From Apilactobacillus kunkeei DSM 12361 = ATCC 700308 (GTDB lineage: Bacteria > Bacillota > Bacilli > Lactobacillales > Lactobacillaceae), in NCBI RefSeq assembly GCF_001281265.1, contig NZ_JXDB01000006.1:1-64000 (forward strand): a DNA stretch of 64,000 bases. Reading direction: 5' to 3'. This document shows, one piece after another, positions 48,967 to 58,171 of the stretch. The position numbers and the translations under genes are program-made. Every line of letters begins with the position of its first letter. Within the stretch, counting starts at the first letter, position 1. The notes under the pieces were generated by a model, which saw only the letters and a list, made by a program, of their open reading frames with translations, was not told where the DNA came from and searched no databases.

Positions 48967-49428
48967 TTATTTTTCTACTTTGTTGTCTAAGTCTGATTTT
49001 ACAATTAAGACATCACATTCTGCTACACGAGTTACGTATGAAGCAACTGAACCGATTAATAAACGTTCAGCAGCACTTTGTCCGTTGGCACCGATAATGA
49101 TTAAATCAGTATCGAAACGATCAACTAAATCTCTTGAAATAATTGATTTAGGAGCACCGTATTCGATTGTGTAATCAACATTCTTAATTCCAGCATCTTG
49201 AGCCTTCTTTAAGTATTTTTCTAGTGAATCTTTAACACGGCTAGTAACGTCATCTAACATTGATGAGTCGAAATTAGCTAGGTTAGTGAATGATCGCGTA
49301 TCGATTACGTGCACGATGTGTAGGTCAGCATCATTATGTTTGGCAACTTCAATTGACTTGTTGAATGCTAACTTTGAGTTTTTTGAACCATCGATTGGAA
49401 TCATAATTTGACTGTAATCTTGTAACAT
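48967..49428 (-). CDS. Universal stress protein, UspA family
   Basis: A 153-residue Usp domain. N-terminal IMIPIDGSKNSKLAFNKSIEVA and the ATP-binding motif GANGQSAAERLLIGSVAS (G-x2-G-x9-G-S) identify an ATP-binding-type Usp. GAGGTGA lies before the ATG. Function in general stress; target unknown. Its upstream neighbour starts 21 bp away on the same strand, so the genes may share a transcript. Confidence 0.93.
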   Translation of the reverse strand: MLQDYSQIMIPIDGSKNSKLAFNKSIEVAKHNDADLHIVHVIDTRSFTNLANFDSSMLDDVTSRVKDSLEKYLKKAQDAGIKNVDYTIEYGAPKSIISRDLVDRFDTDLIIIGANGQSAAERLLIGSVASYVTRVAECDVLIVKSDLDNKVEK

Positions 49429-49448
49429 ATTCTTTCACCTCAAACTAT

Positions 49449-49733
49449 TTACTTGGTAAGGAAGGTAAGTAACATTAACTCCATCACCAATAACATTATA
49501 CAACTTATTACCATGATAGTTGTAACGAAAAAGATATTTGGAATCAAAATTGCGATTGCTGAAAAGACAGCTAAGATGCAAAATACGATTCCAAAGAACT
49601 TAACGATTTTACCCAATGTTTGATTATTTTCAGGATGTAGCATCATGAAAGGTTTATCTGTATGGGTTAAAAGGAAGCGACCAATTGTGAATAATACAAC
49701 TGTCGCTAATAATACTAGAATTCTAATTAACAT
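49449..49733 (-). CDS. Three-TM membrane protein of unknown function
   Basis: A 94-residue hydrophobic protein with three membrane segments (residues 2-22, 44-66, 70-92) separated by a polar loop, THTDKPFMMLHPENNQTLGK. I do not assign a family; such short proteins between rarA and usp recur in lactobacilli. TAGGAG lies 8 bp before the ATG. It is 9 bp downstream of rarA, so probably co-transcribed. Confidence 0.7.
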   Translation of the reverse strand: MLIRILVLLATVVLFTIGRFLLTHTDKPFMMLHPENNQTLGKIVKFFGIVFCILAVFSAIAILIPNIFFVTTIMVISCIMLLVMELMLLTFLTK

Positions 49734-49742
49734 TGCAGACTC

Positions 49743-51017
49743 CTATTTATCACGTTGTGCGTGAAGTAGTTTTTCGTATTGTTGTTTAAATGTACTTTCA
49801 ATCTTACCATTGGTTTTTGGTTCATAGTAAGTATCGTTTTTAATTTTAGTAGGTAGGTATTGTTGTTTAACCCAATCGTTTGGATAATCATGGGCGTATT
49901 TGTAATTAACACCATGGCCTAACTTTTTAGAACCTGAGTAGTGACTATCTTTTAGGTGATCAGGTATGTCACCATAGTTACCAGTACGAATCTTAGCAAT
50001 TGCCGCATCAATCGCACGCATTGCGGTATTTGATTTCGGTGATAGGCATAATTCAATAATGGCATTGGCTAAAGGAATTCTGGCTTCAGGAAAACCAACC
50101 TTGTTGGCAGCCTCGATGGCAGAAACGGTTCTAGCACAAGCAGCTGGATTAGCTAGTCCAACATCTTCATATGCGATAACCATTAAACGGCGACTAATGG
50201 AATTTAAGTCACCGGATTCAATCAAACGGCCAGCATAGTGAAGGGCAGCATTAACGTCCGATCCACGAATTGATTTTTGAAAAGCGGAGACAACGTCATA
50301 GTGAGCATCACCATTTTTATCCTGTGTTAAAGCTTTTCTTTGAAGACAAGATTCCACATCTTTTAACGAGATATGAATGATACCGTCGTCGTCTTCAGTA
50401 GTGGACTTAGCTGCTAGTTCTAAAGCATTTAAAGCACTTCTCAAGTCACCGTTGGTACTGGTTGATAGGAAGTGTAATGCATTTTCAGCTAAGTCGATGT
50501 TCATATTACCCAGACCGTTGTCTTTATTGGATAAAGCACGTTTGACAGCTGATTTAATATCATCTTCATTAAGAGGGTGTACCTCAAAGATTTGTGTTCT
50601 ACTTCTAATGGCGGGATTGATATTAATGTATGGGTTTTCGGTAGTTGCACCGATTAGAATGATATTACCACTTTCCAGTAATGGTAATAGGAAGTCCTGT
50701 TTGGTTTTATCTAAACGATGAATTTCATCTAGTAGTAAGACGACCGTTCCAGACATCTTGGCTTCTTCAGCGACAATCTGTAGGTCTTTCTTTGTATCTG
50801 TTGCTGCATTTAATTGACGAAATGCATACTTAGTTGAACCAGCAATCGCACTGGCGATACTGGTCTTACCTGTTCCAGGAGGTCCGTATAGAATCATTGA
50901 TGATAAAATCTTGGCTTTTACCATTCGATCGATGATTTTACCAGGACCGACTAAGTCTTGTTGACCGACAACGTCTTCGATTTTCTTTGGACGCATACGG
51001 TATGCTAATGGATGCAA
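49743..51017 (-). CDS. rarA: Replication-associated recombination protein A (RarA/MgsA)
   Basis: AAA+ ATPase acting at stalled forks. It begins HPLAYRMRPKKIEDVVGQQDLVGP, has Walker A YGPPGTGKTS near residue 46, Walker B VLLLDEIHR near 96, sensor 1 GATTENPY, and the C-terminal tetramerisation region ending in NDWVKQQYLP. 424 residues. It starts at TTG 51017, with AGGTGAT upstream. yueI lies 13 bp before it. Confidence 0.95.
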   Translation of the reverse strand: MHPLAYRMRPKKIEDVVGQQDLVGPGKIIDRMVKAKILSSMILYGPPGTGKTSIASAIAGSTKYAFRQLNAATDTKKDLQIVAEEAKMSGTVVLLLDEIHRLDKTKQDFLLPLLESGNIILIGATTENPYININPAIRSRTQIFEVHPLNEDDIKSAVKRALSNKDNGLGNMNIDLAENALHFLSTSTNGDLRSALNALELAAKSTTEDDDGIIHISLKDVESCLQRKALTQDKNGDAHYDVVSAFQKSIRGSDVNAALHYAGRLIESGDLNSISRRLMVIAYEDVGLANPAACARTVSAIEAANKVGFPEARIPLANAIIELCLSPKSNTAMRAIDAAIAKIRTGNYGDIPDHLKDSHYSGSKKLGHGVNYKYAHDYPNDWVKQQYLPTKIKNDTYYEPKTNGKIESTFKQQYEKLLHAQRDK

Positions 51018-51030
51018 TTTATCATCACCT

Positions 51031-51510
51031 TTATTTGAATATATTTTTTAACTTACCAAAAAATGATTGATTGGTTTGCTTGTCATCTGAATTATCTGAT
51101 GAATCTTTGGTTGTATCTTGTTGATTGTACTTTTCTTCGAAATCAACGGGATTAACGTTAATTGATTGACTGTTAGCGTAGACCACACCGTAGTTATCGG
51201 GTGCAGTACGGTAGAATGAGTCAGTTTTAATAACGAACTTGATGTTATTTTGTGATGCCAGCCTGATAAAAGGGGAGACAACATCGTGATCCAAGTTACC
51301 ATTAATGATTAATTGGTAGCTGTTATTATTATCAAATTCTTTTTGAAGGGCATTGACCGCGTTTGGATTTGACAAATCCTTGATTTGGATTGCAAGAGAA
51401 ACACGTTCTCTAAAAGTACCTAGGTATCTACGTTGTTCATCCGGGTTAACCTTTGGAGTTCCACCCATAGATGATTGTTCTAAACGACTACTTACATCAT
51501 CTTCACTCAT
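51031..51510 (-). CDS. DUF1694 family protein (YueI-like)
   Basis: A 159-residue protein matching DUF1694: GTPKVNPDEQRRYLGTFRERVSLAI, LIINGNLDHDVVSPFIRLAS and FVIKTDSFYRTAPDNYGVVYA. The C-terminal 35 residues are a disordered Asp/Asn/Gln-rich tail. Function unknown. AAGGAG before the ATG. Same transcript direction as rarA. Confidence 0.88.
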   Translation of the reverse strand: MSEDDVSSRLEQSSMGGTPKVNPDEQRRYLGTFRERVSLAIQIKDLSNPNAVNALQKEFDNNNSYQLIINGNLDHDVVSPFIRLASQNNIKFVIKTDSFYRTAPDNYGVVYANSQSINVNPVDFEEKYNQQDTTKDSSDNSDDKQTNQSFFGKLKNIFK

Positions 51511-51570
51511 ATTAATTGCTCCTTTTCATTTATGTCTTAGTACTATTTTATCATTAATTAAAAGAGGGTA

Positions 51571-51606
51571 GAAAAAAAGCGTTTTGCAAATGCAAAGCGC
51601 TTTTTT
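51571..51606 (-). terminator. Terminator of rpsD
   Basis: Minus strand AAAAAAGCGCTTTGCA-tt-TGCAAAACGCTTTTTT, with one bulge. Confidence 0.87.
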
Positions 51607-51629
51607 GGAGCAACAAGTATAACCAGAAA

Positions 51630-52238
51630 TTATAGCTTGTTGTAGTATTCAACGATTAGTGATGCATCAATATCAGCATTCATTTCGTCACGTTGAGGTA
51701 ATCTAGTTAGAGAACCTTCTAGTTTGTCAGCATCGAATGAAACGTATTGTGGACGACCAACAACAGCTTCAACGGCTTCCTTGATGATTTGTAGGTCTTT
51801 TGATTTTTCACGAACTGAAATAACTTGACCAATTTTTACTTCGTATGAAGGAATGTCAACACGTTTGCCATCAACAGTGATGTGACCGTGGTTAACTAAT
51901 TGACGAGCTTGACGACGAGTAGTTGCTAAACCTAAACGGTAAACAACGTTGTCTAGTCTACGTTCTAGTAATACCATGAAGTTATCACCGTGACGACCTT
52001 CTCTAATCTTACCCGCACGAACGAATAGTTTTGAGAATTGACGTTCAGTTAAACCGTACATGAAACGTAGCTTTTGCTTTTCCTTCAATTGAGTACCGTA
52101 TTCTGATAGCTTACCGCGACGACCTTGACCGTGGTCACCTGGTGCGTATGGGCGACGAGCTAATTCTTTACCAGTACCTGAAAGTGAAATACCAAGACGA
52201 CGAGAAATTCTCCAACTTGGACCTGTATATCTAGACAT
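51630..52238 (-). CDS. rpsD: 30S ribosomal protein S4
   Basis: Primary 16S-binding protein. [22 protein letters not shown] at the start, [12 protein letters not shown], and the S4 RNA-binding domain ([41 protein letters not shown]). No N-terminal CXXC zinc motif, so the C-minus form. ATG 52238 follows GGAGGA and gives 203 residues; the in-frame TTG 52253 overlaps that site. Single-gene operon with a structured leader. Confidence 0.97.
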   Translation of the reverse strand: MSRYTGPSWRISRRLGISLSGTGKELARRPYAPGDHGQGRRGKLSEYGTQLKEKQKLRFMYGLTERQFSKLFVRAGKIREGRHGDNFMVLLERRLDNVVYRLGLATTRRQARQLVNHGHITVDGKRVDIPSYEVKIGQVISVREKSKDLQIIKEAVEAVVGRPQYVSFDADKLEGSLTRLPQRDEMNADIDASLIVEYYNKL

Positions 52239-52253
52239 AAAAATATCCTCCAA

Positions 52254-52411
52254 TAAAAATTATTATTTGGAGTAAAATAATCACTGTACACTTAGTATTC
52301 GTGCATATTGCTCTGCAATGTTCACCCCAGCAGCCGTGGGGGTACTAATTGAACCATTAAGGCATCAATATGTTGACGAGCTTACCGTGTACTGCTGCAT
52401 TATTTTACACA
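52254..52411 (-). promoter_or_regulatory. Structured rpsD leader, probable S4-binding autoregulatory RNA
   Basis: The leader is about 170 nt between the promoter and rpsD. On the minus strand GTACAC (52392-52387) pairs with GTGTAC (52291-52286). CAGCAG (52397-52392) can pair with CTGCTG (52333-52328), which lies in the loop of a CCCC/GGGG hairpin (52325-52341). That makes a pseudoknot-like fold. Bacillus and E. coli rpsD-type leaders bind S4 through such folds, so repression by S4 is inferred here. Confidence 0.6.
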
Positions 52412-52417
52412 AAAGTT

Positions 52418-52446
52418 ATTGTATGATTATTACCACTAATTGTCAA
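52418..52446 (-). promoter_or_regulatory. Promoter of rpsD
   Basis: Minus strand TTGACA (52446-52441), 17-bp spacer, TACAAT (52423-52418). It overlaps the end of the upstream GAF-domain gene. Confidence 0.85.
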
Positions 52447-52900
52447 TGGTTATGTGGTTTTCAAAGACTTTTACAAATTCTTCTAGCATTTCTTGATCTT
52501 CTTTTGAGAAACGATCAAAGATAGGGGCATCAATATCTAAGACACCAAATCTGATTCCATCCTTTTCAATTGGAATGACAATTTCTGATTTACTGTTTGA
52601 ATCACAGGCAATGTGACCAGGAAAATCATTTACGTTTTCTACGCGGATAGTTTCGTTCTTATCAAATGCAGTACCACAAACACCGCTACCGTTTTTAATG
52701 TGGACACAAGCGACTTTACCTTGAAAGGGACCTAAGATTAATTCGTTTTTATCATCTACATATGTGTAAAAACCGGTCCAGCTAACATCTGTAAGTTCTT
52801 GCATTAGTAGTGCAGAGGCATTTGCCATGTTGGCAACGTTGTTATGTTCATCGGTTAACAACGCGTCTAACTGTTGTGCTAACATTGAATTGATTTTCAT
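52436..52900 (-). CDS. Free methionine-(R)-sulfoxide reductase (GAF domain)
   Basis: fRMsr reduces free methionine R-sulfoxide. A single GAF domain of 154 residues, with the three family cysteines: Cys65 (KVACVHI), Cys75 (SGVCGTAF) and Cys99 (HIACDS). WTGFYTYVDDKNELILGPFQGK is typical of the YtsP type. It lies just upstream of rpsD on the same strand, as in Bacillus (ytsP-rpsD). GGGAG lies 9 bp before the ATG. It is divergent from ezrA. Confidence 0.93.
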   Translation of the reverse strand: MKINSMLAQQLDALLTDEHNNVANMANASALLMQELTDVSWTGFYTYVDDKNELILGPFQGKVACVHIKNGSGVCGTAFDKNETIRVENVNDFPGHIACDSNSKSEIVIPIEKDGIRFGVLDIDAPIFDRFSKEDQEMLEEFVKVFENHITIDN

Positions 52901-52956
52901 AATTAAAAACTCCCTTGTATATATTGATAATTAGGTATTTTAATAATTATCTCGTA

Positions 52957-52965
52957 TGATATAAT
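52957..52965 (+). promoter_or_regulatory. Extended -10 promoter of ezrA
   Basis: TGATATAAT (52957-52965), about 100 bp before the ezrA ATG. Confidence 0.55.
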
Positions 52966-53068
52966 TGAATATAGTTAATTAGTTTATTATTAAAATATTA
53001 AAAATACAAATGTTTAAAGCTAAAAAAATTAGATTAAAATAAAAAGTTGTAAGGGGACAGATGTCAAA

Positions 53069-54778
53069 ATGATTGATTTGGTTATTTTCATAATAGTAGT
53101 GCTTGTAATACTACTGTTAGCGACATTCTTTTATCGAAAGAATCTATTTAAACGACTTGACGGTCTGGAAAAGCAAAAGGCTAGTCTAAAGGACGTAATG
53201 GTCGGAGATGAGCTGGAAGCAACTGGTAAAATTAAATTAAATGGTGAATCTTTCGACAAATTTAATGAATACAAAGAACAATATGAAAAAATTGCCAATT
53301 CAGACTTAACAAGTATCAGAAGTGATATGAGTGATGCAGAAGATTTCCTTAATAGTTACAAGCTATTATCAGCCAGCGTTACTATTGGTGACCTGGGTGA
53401 TGCAATCGAAGTTATTGATGGCAAGTTAAATGACATTCATGATGGTCTAAGTGAACTACAAGAAGTTGACAGTTTACACCGTAAGGCTGTCGAAGATGTT
53501 GATAACACCATCAGAGAAATTAACCAACAATTGCTATCACAAAACTACTCATTTGGTCCAAGCAGCGACAAGCTTGAAGATAAGCTAAGCACTATCAAAG
53601 GTGTTTACGAAGAATTCGTTGCTGAAACTGAAAATGGTGATCAAAACAAAGCTGAAGAATTACTTGGTAAGATTAACAACTTGATCAATGAAATGAATGA
53701 ATTAATGAAGATTATTCCTGATACATATGTTTCATTATCAAAGGAATTTCCAAGACAATTGGATGAAATTGAACGTGGTCACCGTACTATGATTCAAACT
53801 GATTACAACTTTGTTGAAGACGATATTGATGACACCATCAATGCTTTAAAGGAATCATGCCAAGAAGGATTGAAGTCACTAGCTGAACTAGATATCCCAG
53901 AAACCAAGAAGACATGCACATATATTGAAGAAACAATCGATTCAATGTATGCCATCATGGAAAAAGAAATAGTTGCTAAGCGTAAGGTTAAGAAAAACAT
54001 TAGCTTGGTATATGACTTTATCTTCCATGCTAAGAACCAAAATCGCATTTTAAGTGATGAACTAGAAGGTTTAAGCAAGAATTACAATCTAGAACATGAT
54101 GAAATTGAAAATACTGCTGAATTATCTGACAAGATTAGTAAGATTGAAACAATCTACAACAATGATTACGATGCAATCAACGGTAACAAGGCAGTATATT
54201 CTGTCATTCAAAAACATCAACAAGATGCAAAGCAAGAACTAAGTTCAATTGAAAAACAACAAAAAGACATCAACGATTCTGTTGCTGAATTAAGCAAGGA
54301 AGAAAGGGTTGCCAGGGATAGTCTTCAAAAGTTTGATTTACAACTATTAAACATCAGAAGACGAATTGATAACCTAAACCTTCCTGGTTTAACTGAAGAC
54401 TTCTTAGAACGTTATGATTACGTATACAACGAAGTTTCAAACTTATCAGCATCAATCAACCAAGTGAAGATTAGTATGGATGAGATCAACCAAAAATTGG
54501 CTAACATCTCAGACACAATGGATCACTTGTTATCAGATACTGAAAACATTGTCGATAGTGCAATGCTATCAGAACGTTTGATGCAATTCGCCAACCGTTA
54601 TAAGAATGCTAACGAAGATTTAAATGCTGCCTGTGCACAAGCTAAAGACTACTTTGATAATCGTTACCAATACGAAAAGAGTCTAGCTACTATGGCTGCT
54701 GCAATCGAAAAGGTTAATCCAGGTGCTTACAAGCAAATGGAAACTGAATACTATAACGAAAAGAAAACAACCAAATAA
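53069..54778 (+). CDS. ezrA: Septation ring formation regulator EzrA
   Basis: Membrane-anchored division protein that limits FtsZ ring formation and links to PBPs. One N-terminal membrane helix (residues 3-20), then about 550 residues of spectrin-like coiled coil. Conserved NP-like start (YRKNLFKRLDGLEKQKASL) and a C-terminal patch near residue 510 (MQFANRYKNANEDLNAA). 569 residues, normal. Located next to the divergent ytsP-rpsD pair and upstream of the cysteine desulfurase-thiI pair, as in Bacillus. Confidence 0.94.
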   Translation: MIDLVIFIIVVLVILLLATFFYRKNLFKRLDGLEKQKASLKDVMVGDELEATGKIKLNGESFDKFNEYKEQYEKIANSDLTSIRSDMSDAEDFLNSYKLLSASVTIGDLGDAIEVIDGKLNDIHDGLSELQEVDSLHRKAVEDVDNTIREINQQLLSQNYSFGPSSDKLEDKLSTIKGVYEEFVAETENGDQNKAEELLGKINNLINEMNELMKIIPDTYVSLSKEFPRQLDEIERGHRTMIQTDYNFVEDDIDDTINALKESCQEGLKSLAELDIPETKKTCTYIEETIDSMYAIMEKEIVAKRKVKKNISLVYDFIFHAKNQNRILSDELEGLSKNYNLEHDEIENTAELSDKISKIETIYNNDYDAINGNKAVYSVIQKHQQDAKQELSSIEKQQKDINDSVAELSKEERVARDSLQKFDLQLLNIRRRIDNLNLPGLTEDFLERYDYVYNEVSNLSASINQVKISMDEINQKLANISDTMDHLLSDTENIVDSAMLSERLMQFANRYKNANEDLNAACAQAKDYFDNRYQYEKSLATMAAAIEKVNPGAYKQMETEYYNEKKTTK

Positions 54779-54782
54779 AATA

Positions 54783-54826
54783 AAGAAGTAACTTTGATGT
54801 CATTCAAACGTTACTTCTTTTTTTCT
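54783..54826 (+). terminator. Terminator after ezrA
   Basis: AAAGAAGTAAC / GTTACTTCTTT with a 17-base loop, followed by Ts. Confidence 0.82.
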
Positions 54827-54834
54827 GTTATAAT
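54826..54834 (+). promoter_or_regulatory. Extended -10 promoter of the nifS-thiI operon
   Basis: TGTTATAAT (54826-54834), 49 bp before the ATG. Confidence 0.55.
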
Positions 54835-54882
54835 GTCAAATATAGTTGAGTCGGACAAATCCAAAAATGAAGAAGGGTAATA

Positions 54883-56031
54883 ATGATATACTTTGACAAT
54901 AGTGCCACAACAAAACCGGATGATTCTGTTGTAGCAACTTACGATAAAGTAAGCAAAGAATTTTGGGGAAACCCATCTAGTTTACATCAATTCGGTGAAC
55001 AATCATTCAATTTGTTGGAACAATCTAGAGCACAAATTGCTAAATTACTAGGTGTTTTACCAAGTGAAATATTGTTTACCAGTGGTGGAACAGAAGGTGA
55101 CAACTGGGCAATTAAGGGAACTGCCTTTGAAAAGCGTGCCTACGGAAATCACATTATCGTAAGTTCTGTTGAACATCCTGCAGTAAAGAACTCCGTTGAA
55201 CAATTAACACAATTAGGCTTTGAAGTTACTTACTTGCCAGTAAATGATGAAGGACGTATCTCTGTTGATGATTTAAAGAAGGCCATTAGACCAAGCACAA
55301 TTTTAGTTTCTATCATGGCTGTAAATAATGAAATCGGTGCAGTTCAACCAATTAAAGAAGTCGGGGATCTTTTAAAGGATTATCCTAACATCAGTTACCA
55401 CATTGATTCAGTTCAAGGAATTGGTAAGGGTATCCAAGACTTGATTTTCAATGATCGTGTTGACTTTGCCACTTTCTCAGGTCATAAATTCCACGCACCA
55501 AGAGGTGTCGGTTTTATGTACAAACGAAGCGGTAAGAAGATTGCTCCATTAATTACTGGTGGGGGCCAAGAACGTAACCTAAGAAGTAGTACAGAAAACT
55601 TACCTGCTATTACCGCGATGGCACGTGCTTTACGTCTATTATTAGATGATGAAGATAAAAAGGTTGCAAAACAACGTAAAATCAAGCAAAATATTTTAGG
55701 ACATATTTCTAAATTTGATAAAGTAAAGGTCTTCTCAAAGGATAACGAACATTTTGCACCACATATCTTATGTTTTGCAATCCTAGGTGTTCGTGGTGAA
55801 ACTATCGTCCATGCTTTTGAAAGTCATGGAATCTTTATTTCAACTACAAGTGCATGTTCTTCTAAGCGTCACGTTGCCTCAGGTACTTTATCAGCCATGA
55901 AGGTTGATGAAGACGAAGCAACCAGTGCCGTGCGTGTTTCATTAGATGAACATAACACAGTGGAAGAAGCTGATCGTTTTAACGAAGTCTTTGACGAACT
56001 TTATGAAAGATTTAAAAAGATTAACTCATAG
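54883..56031 (+). CDS. Cysteine desulfurase (NifS/IscS-like)
   Basis: PLP enzyme releasing sulfur from cysteine. It begins YFDNSATTKPDDSVV, has the PLP lysine in FATFSGHKFHAPRGVGF and the catalytic Cys in STTSACSSKRH. 382 residues. Followed after 16 bp by thiI, so it probably supplies persulfide for 4-thiouridine formation, like Bacillus NifZ. Strong conservation of order ezrA-nifZ-thiI. Confidence 0.94.
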   Translation: MIYFDNSATTKPDDSVVATYDKVSKEFWGNPSSLHQFGEQSFNLLEQSRAQIAKLLGVLPSEILFTSGGTEGDNWAIKGTAFEKRAYGNHIIVSSVEHPAVKNSVEQLTQLGFEVTYLPVNDEGRISVDDLKKAIRPSTILVSIMAVNNEIGAVQPIKEVGDLLKDYPNISYHIDSVQGIGKGIQDLIFNDRVDFATFSGHKFHAPRGVGFMYKRSGKKIAPLITGGGQERNLRSSTENLPAITAMARALRLLLDDEDKKVAKQRKIKQNILGHISKFDKVKVFSKDNEHFAPHILCFAILGVRGETIVHAFESHGIFISTTSACSSKRHVASGTLSAMKVDEDEATSAVRVSLDEHNTVEEADRFNEVFDELYERFKKINS

Positions 56032-56046
56032 AAAGGAAATCCGTGA

Positions 56047-57264
56047 ATGCAATATACTGAAATAATGGTCAGATACGGTGAACTATCCACAAAAGGTAAG
56101 AACCGTAAAGACTTCATTAAGCAACTAGGCAAGAACGTTGACAGAGTGTTGCATGATTTCGAAAACTTAAAGGTAAGTGCTAAGCGAGATCGTTTGCACG
56201 TTACTTTGAACGGTGATGACTCGGATAAAGTTATCGAACGTTTAAAGGATGTTTTTGGAATTGAAAACTTTTCTCCTTCAATCAAGGTAGAAAAGGATAT
56301 CGATAAGGTTAAAGAAACCGCCGTTGAAATGATTAAAGCCCAATTCAAAGATGGTATGACCTTTAAGATTGACACTCGTCGACAAGACAAGCATTTCCCA
56401 ATGGATACTCACGACATTAACGATGCTTTAGGTGGATACATCTTGAGCAACGTTGATGGTATCAAGGTTCAAATGAAGAACCCTGACATCAAGTTAAGAG
56501 TTGAAGTTCGTATGAACGGTATCTTCTTATCAAGTGAAACCATTGACGGTGCCGGTGGATTACCTGTCGGTACTGGTGGTCGTGCTACTATGATGCTTTC
56601 TGGTGGAATTGATTCACCAGTTGCAGCATACATGGGAATGAAACGTGGAGTGAAGCTAGATATGGTTCACTTCTACAGTCCTCCATACACAAGTGAACAA
56701 GCATTAGCTAAGGCAAAAGAATTAGCTGCTAAGTTGACTCGTTTTGGTGGTAACATTCAATTCATTCAAGTTCCATTTACCGAAATTCAAGAAGAGATTA
56801 AGGAAAAGGTTCCTGAAGGATACTTAATGACTATCCAACGTCGTATGATGTTAAGATTGGCTGCTAAATTGACACTAGACAGACACTGTAAGGGTGTCTT
56901 TACTGGTGAATCACTAGGTCAAGTGGCATCACAAACCCTTGAAAGCATGATGGCAATCAATGACGTAACTACTGTTCCGGTATTGAAACCATTACTTTCA
57001 ATGGATAAGACAGAAATCATTAAGATTGCTGAAAGAATTGATACTTACGACTTATCAATTATGCCATTTGAAGACTGTTGTACAGTCTTTACTCCTCCTG
57101 CACCAAAGACTAAGCCTGATCTAGAAAAGACTAGAGCATGTGAAAAGTTAATTGATGTTGAAGGATTAATGCAACGTTCATTAGACAAAGTTAAGATTAT
57201 CGACATTAAACCAGGGGAAGAATTCTTGAATGCTCAAGAAGATGTTTTCGCTGAATTACTATAA
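56047..57264 (+). CDS. thiI: tRNA 4-thiouridine synthase ThiI
   Basis: Adds sulfur to U8 of tRNA. N-terminal ferredoxin-like and THUMP domains (residues 60-170), then the PP-loop pyrophosphatase motif [14 protein letters not shown] near residue 185. The C-terminal rhodanese domain of E. coli ThiI is absent, as in Bacillus. [17 protein letters not shown] near the end is typical. 405 residues. Co-transcribed with the desulfurase. Confidence 0.95.
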   Translation: MQYTEIMVRYGELSTKGKNRKDFIKQLGKNVDRVLHDFENLKVSAKRDRLHVTLNGDDSDKVIERLKDVFGIENFSPSIKVEKDIDKVKETAVEMIKAQFKDGMTFKIDTRRQDKHFPMDTHDINDALGGYILSNVDGIKVQMKNPDIKLRVEVRMNGIFLSSETIDGAGGLPVGTGGRATMMLSGGIDSPVAAYMGMKRGVKLDMVHFYSPPYTSEQALAKAKELAAKLTRFGGNIQFIQVPFTEIQEEIKEKVPEGYLMTIQRRMMLRLAAKLTLDRHCKGVFTGESLGQVASQTLESMMAINDVTTVPVLKPLLSMDKTEIIKIAERIDTYDLSIMPFEDCCTVFTPPAPKTKPDLEKTRACEKLIDVEGLMQRSLDKVKIIDIKPGEEFLNAQEDVFAELL

Positions 57265-57267
57265 TCT

Positions 57268-57306
57268 ATCAAAAGAGATCATCTTTATTGATGGTCTCTT
57301 TTCTTT
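57268..57306 (+). terminator. Terminator after thiI
   Basis: AAAAGAGATCATC-tttatt-GATGGTCTCTTTT. Confidence 0.85.
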
Positions 57307-57376
57307 TTGCTTGCAAATTAATCGTGTAAGCTGTATTTTAAATAACTAGCAACTACCAATTAAGGAGATTTATAAC

Positions 57377-57874
57377 ATGCAATTAAAATTTTTAGACAAA
57401 CCAGTAGAAACAATTAAAGAACCAATGGATAAGGGACAAAAACTACCAGGTTTCAAAGTCCTAGATTCTAACAACAACGAATTCACTAACAAAGACTTAA
57501 TCGGCAAACCAGCATTGATTTTAACTGTCCCAGACGTTAATTCCAGGGCATGTAGCCTTGAAGCTAAGAAATTTAACAGAAAGTCTGATAAGTACGAAAA
57601 TGTTGAATTCTACACTATTTCAAAGAATACTGTAGAAGAACAAAGTAACTGGTGTGCTGCGAAGGGTGTTGAAAGCATGCACTTACTATCTGACTCTGAT
57701 AACAATTTCGGTATGGCTTCAGGTACTTACGTTAAGGAAATTGATGCATTAGCACGTATGGTTTTTGCCATTGATGCCAATGGTGAAATTATTTACCGTC
57801 AAGTCGTTGAAGAAATTGGTTCACAACCAGATTTCAAGGAAGCTCTAGCAGTTGTTGAAAAATTAAATAAATAG
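57377..57874 (+). CDS. tpx: Thiol peroxidase (Tpx-type peroxiredoxin)
   Basis: Atypical 2-Cys peroxiredoxin reducing peroxides through thioredoxin. Peroxidatic Cys59 lies in LTVPDVNSRACSLEAKKFN, and resolving Cys93 in NWCAAKG, the Tpx spacing. 165 residues. The canonical TxxC is replaced by NSRAC, with the Thr/Ser at a slightly different place. AAGGAG before the ATG; monocistronic. Confidence 0.93.
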   Translation: MQLKFLDKPVETIKEPMDKGQKLPGFKVLDSNNNEFTNKDLIGKPALILTVPDVNSRACSLEAKKFNRKSDKYENVEFYTISKNTVEEQSNWCAAKGVESMHLLSDSDNNFGMASGTYVKEIDALARMVFAIDANGEIIYRQVVEEIGSQPDFKEALAVVEKLNK

Positions 57875-57876
57875 AG

Positions 57877-57905
57877 TTGACGATTCCCCAAAAATTGTCT
57901 AATAT
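57877..57905 (+). promoter_or_regulatory. Promoter of the T-box-valS transcript
   Basis: TTGACG (57877-57882), 17-bp spacer, TAATAT (57900-57905). A better -10 TATAAT (57903-57908) would give a 20-bp spacer. Confidence 0.55.
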
Positions 57906-57911
57906 AATCAA

Positions 57912-58153
57912 TATAGATTACAAATGCGAAGATCAAGAGAGTAGTTTTGATGATGAGTATCAGAGAAAAGATGATTAGGTGAGACATCTTTCCATTATCA
58001 AAATGAAGGTAGCTTGTGAGCATTCATATTGATATTGATAATTTAGATATGAACGGGCCATCGTTAATTGGATTAAGAGAAAGTATTTTTTAATGCTTTA
58101 AATTAGGTGGTACCGCGAGCACTTCGTCCTATTGGATGGAGTGCTCTTTTTAT
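57912..58153 (+). promoter_or_regulatory. T-box riboswitch, valine-specific, upstream of valS
   Basis: It contains the T-box sequence AGGTGGTACCGCG (58106-58118) and a Stem I with AGAGAG and a specifier-like loop ATGAAGGTAGC; GTA (58009-58011) is a valine codon. The terminator stem is GAGCACT (58118-58124) / AGTGCTC (58141-58147) plus a T run. Uncharged tRNA-Val should favour the antiterminator and raise valS expression. Confidence 0.92.
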
Positions 58154-58171
58154 TTACTGGAGGGATGGACT

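Noticed and set aside
52318-52524. Plus-strand ORF over the rpsD leader
   Set aside because: It lies antisense to a promoter and structured leader and has no ribosome binding site.
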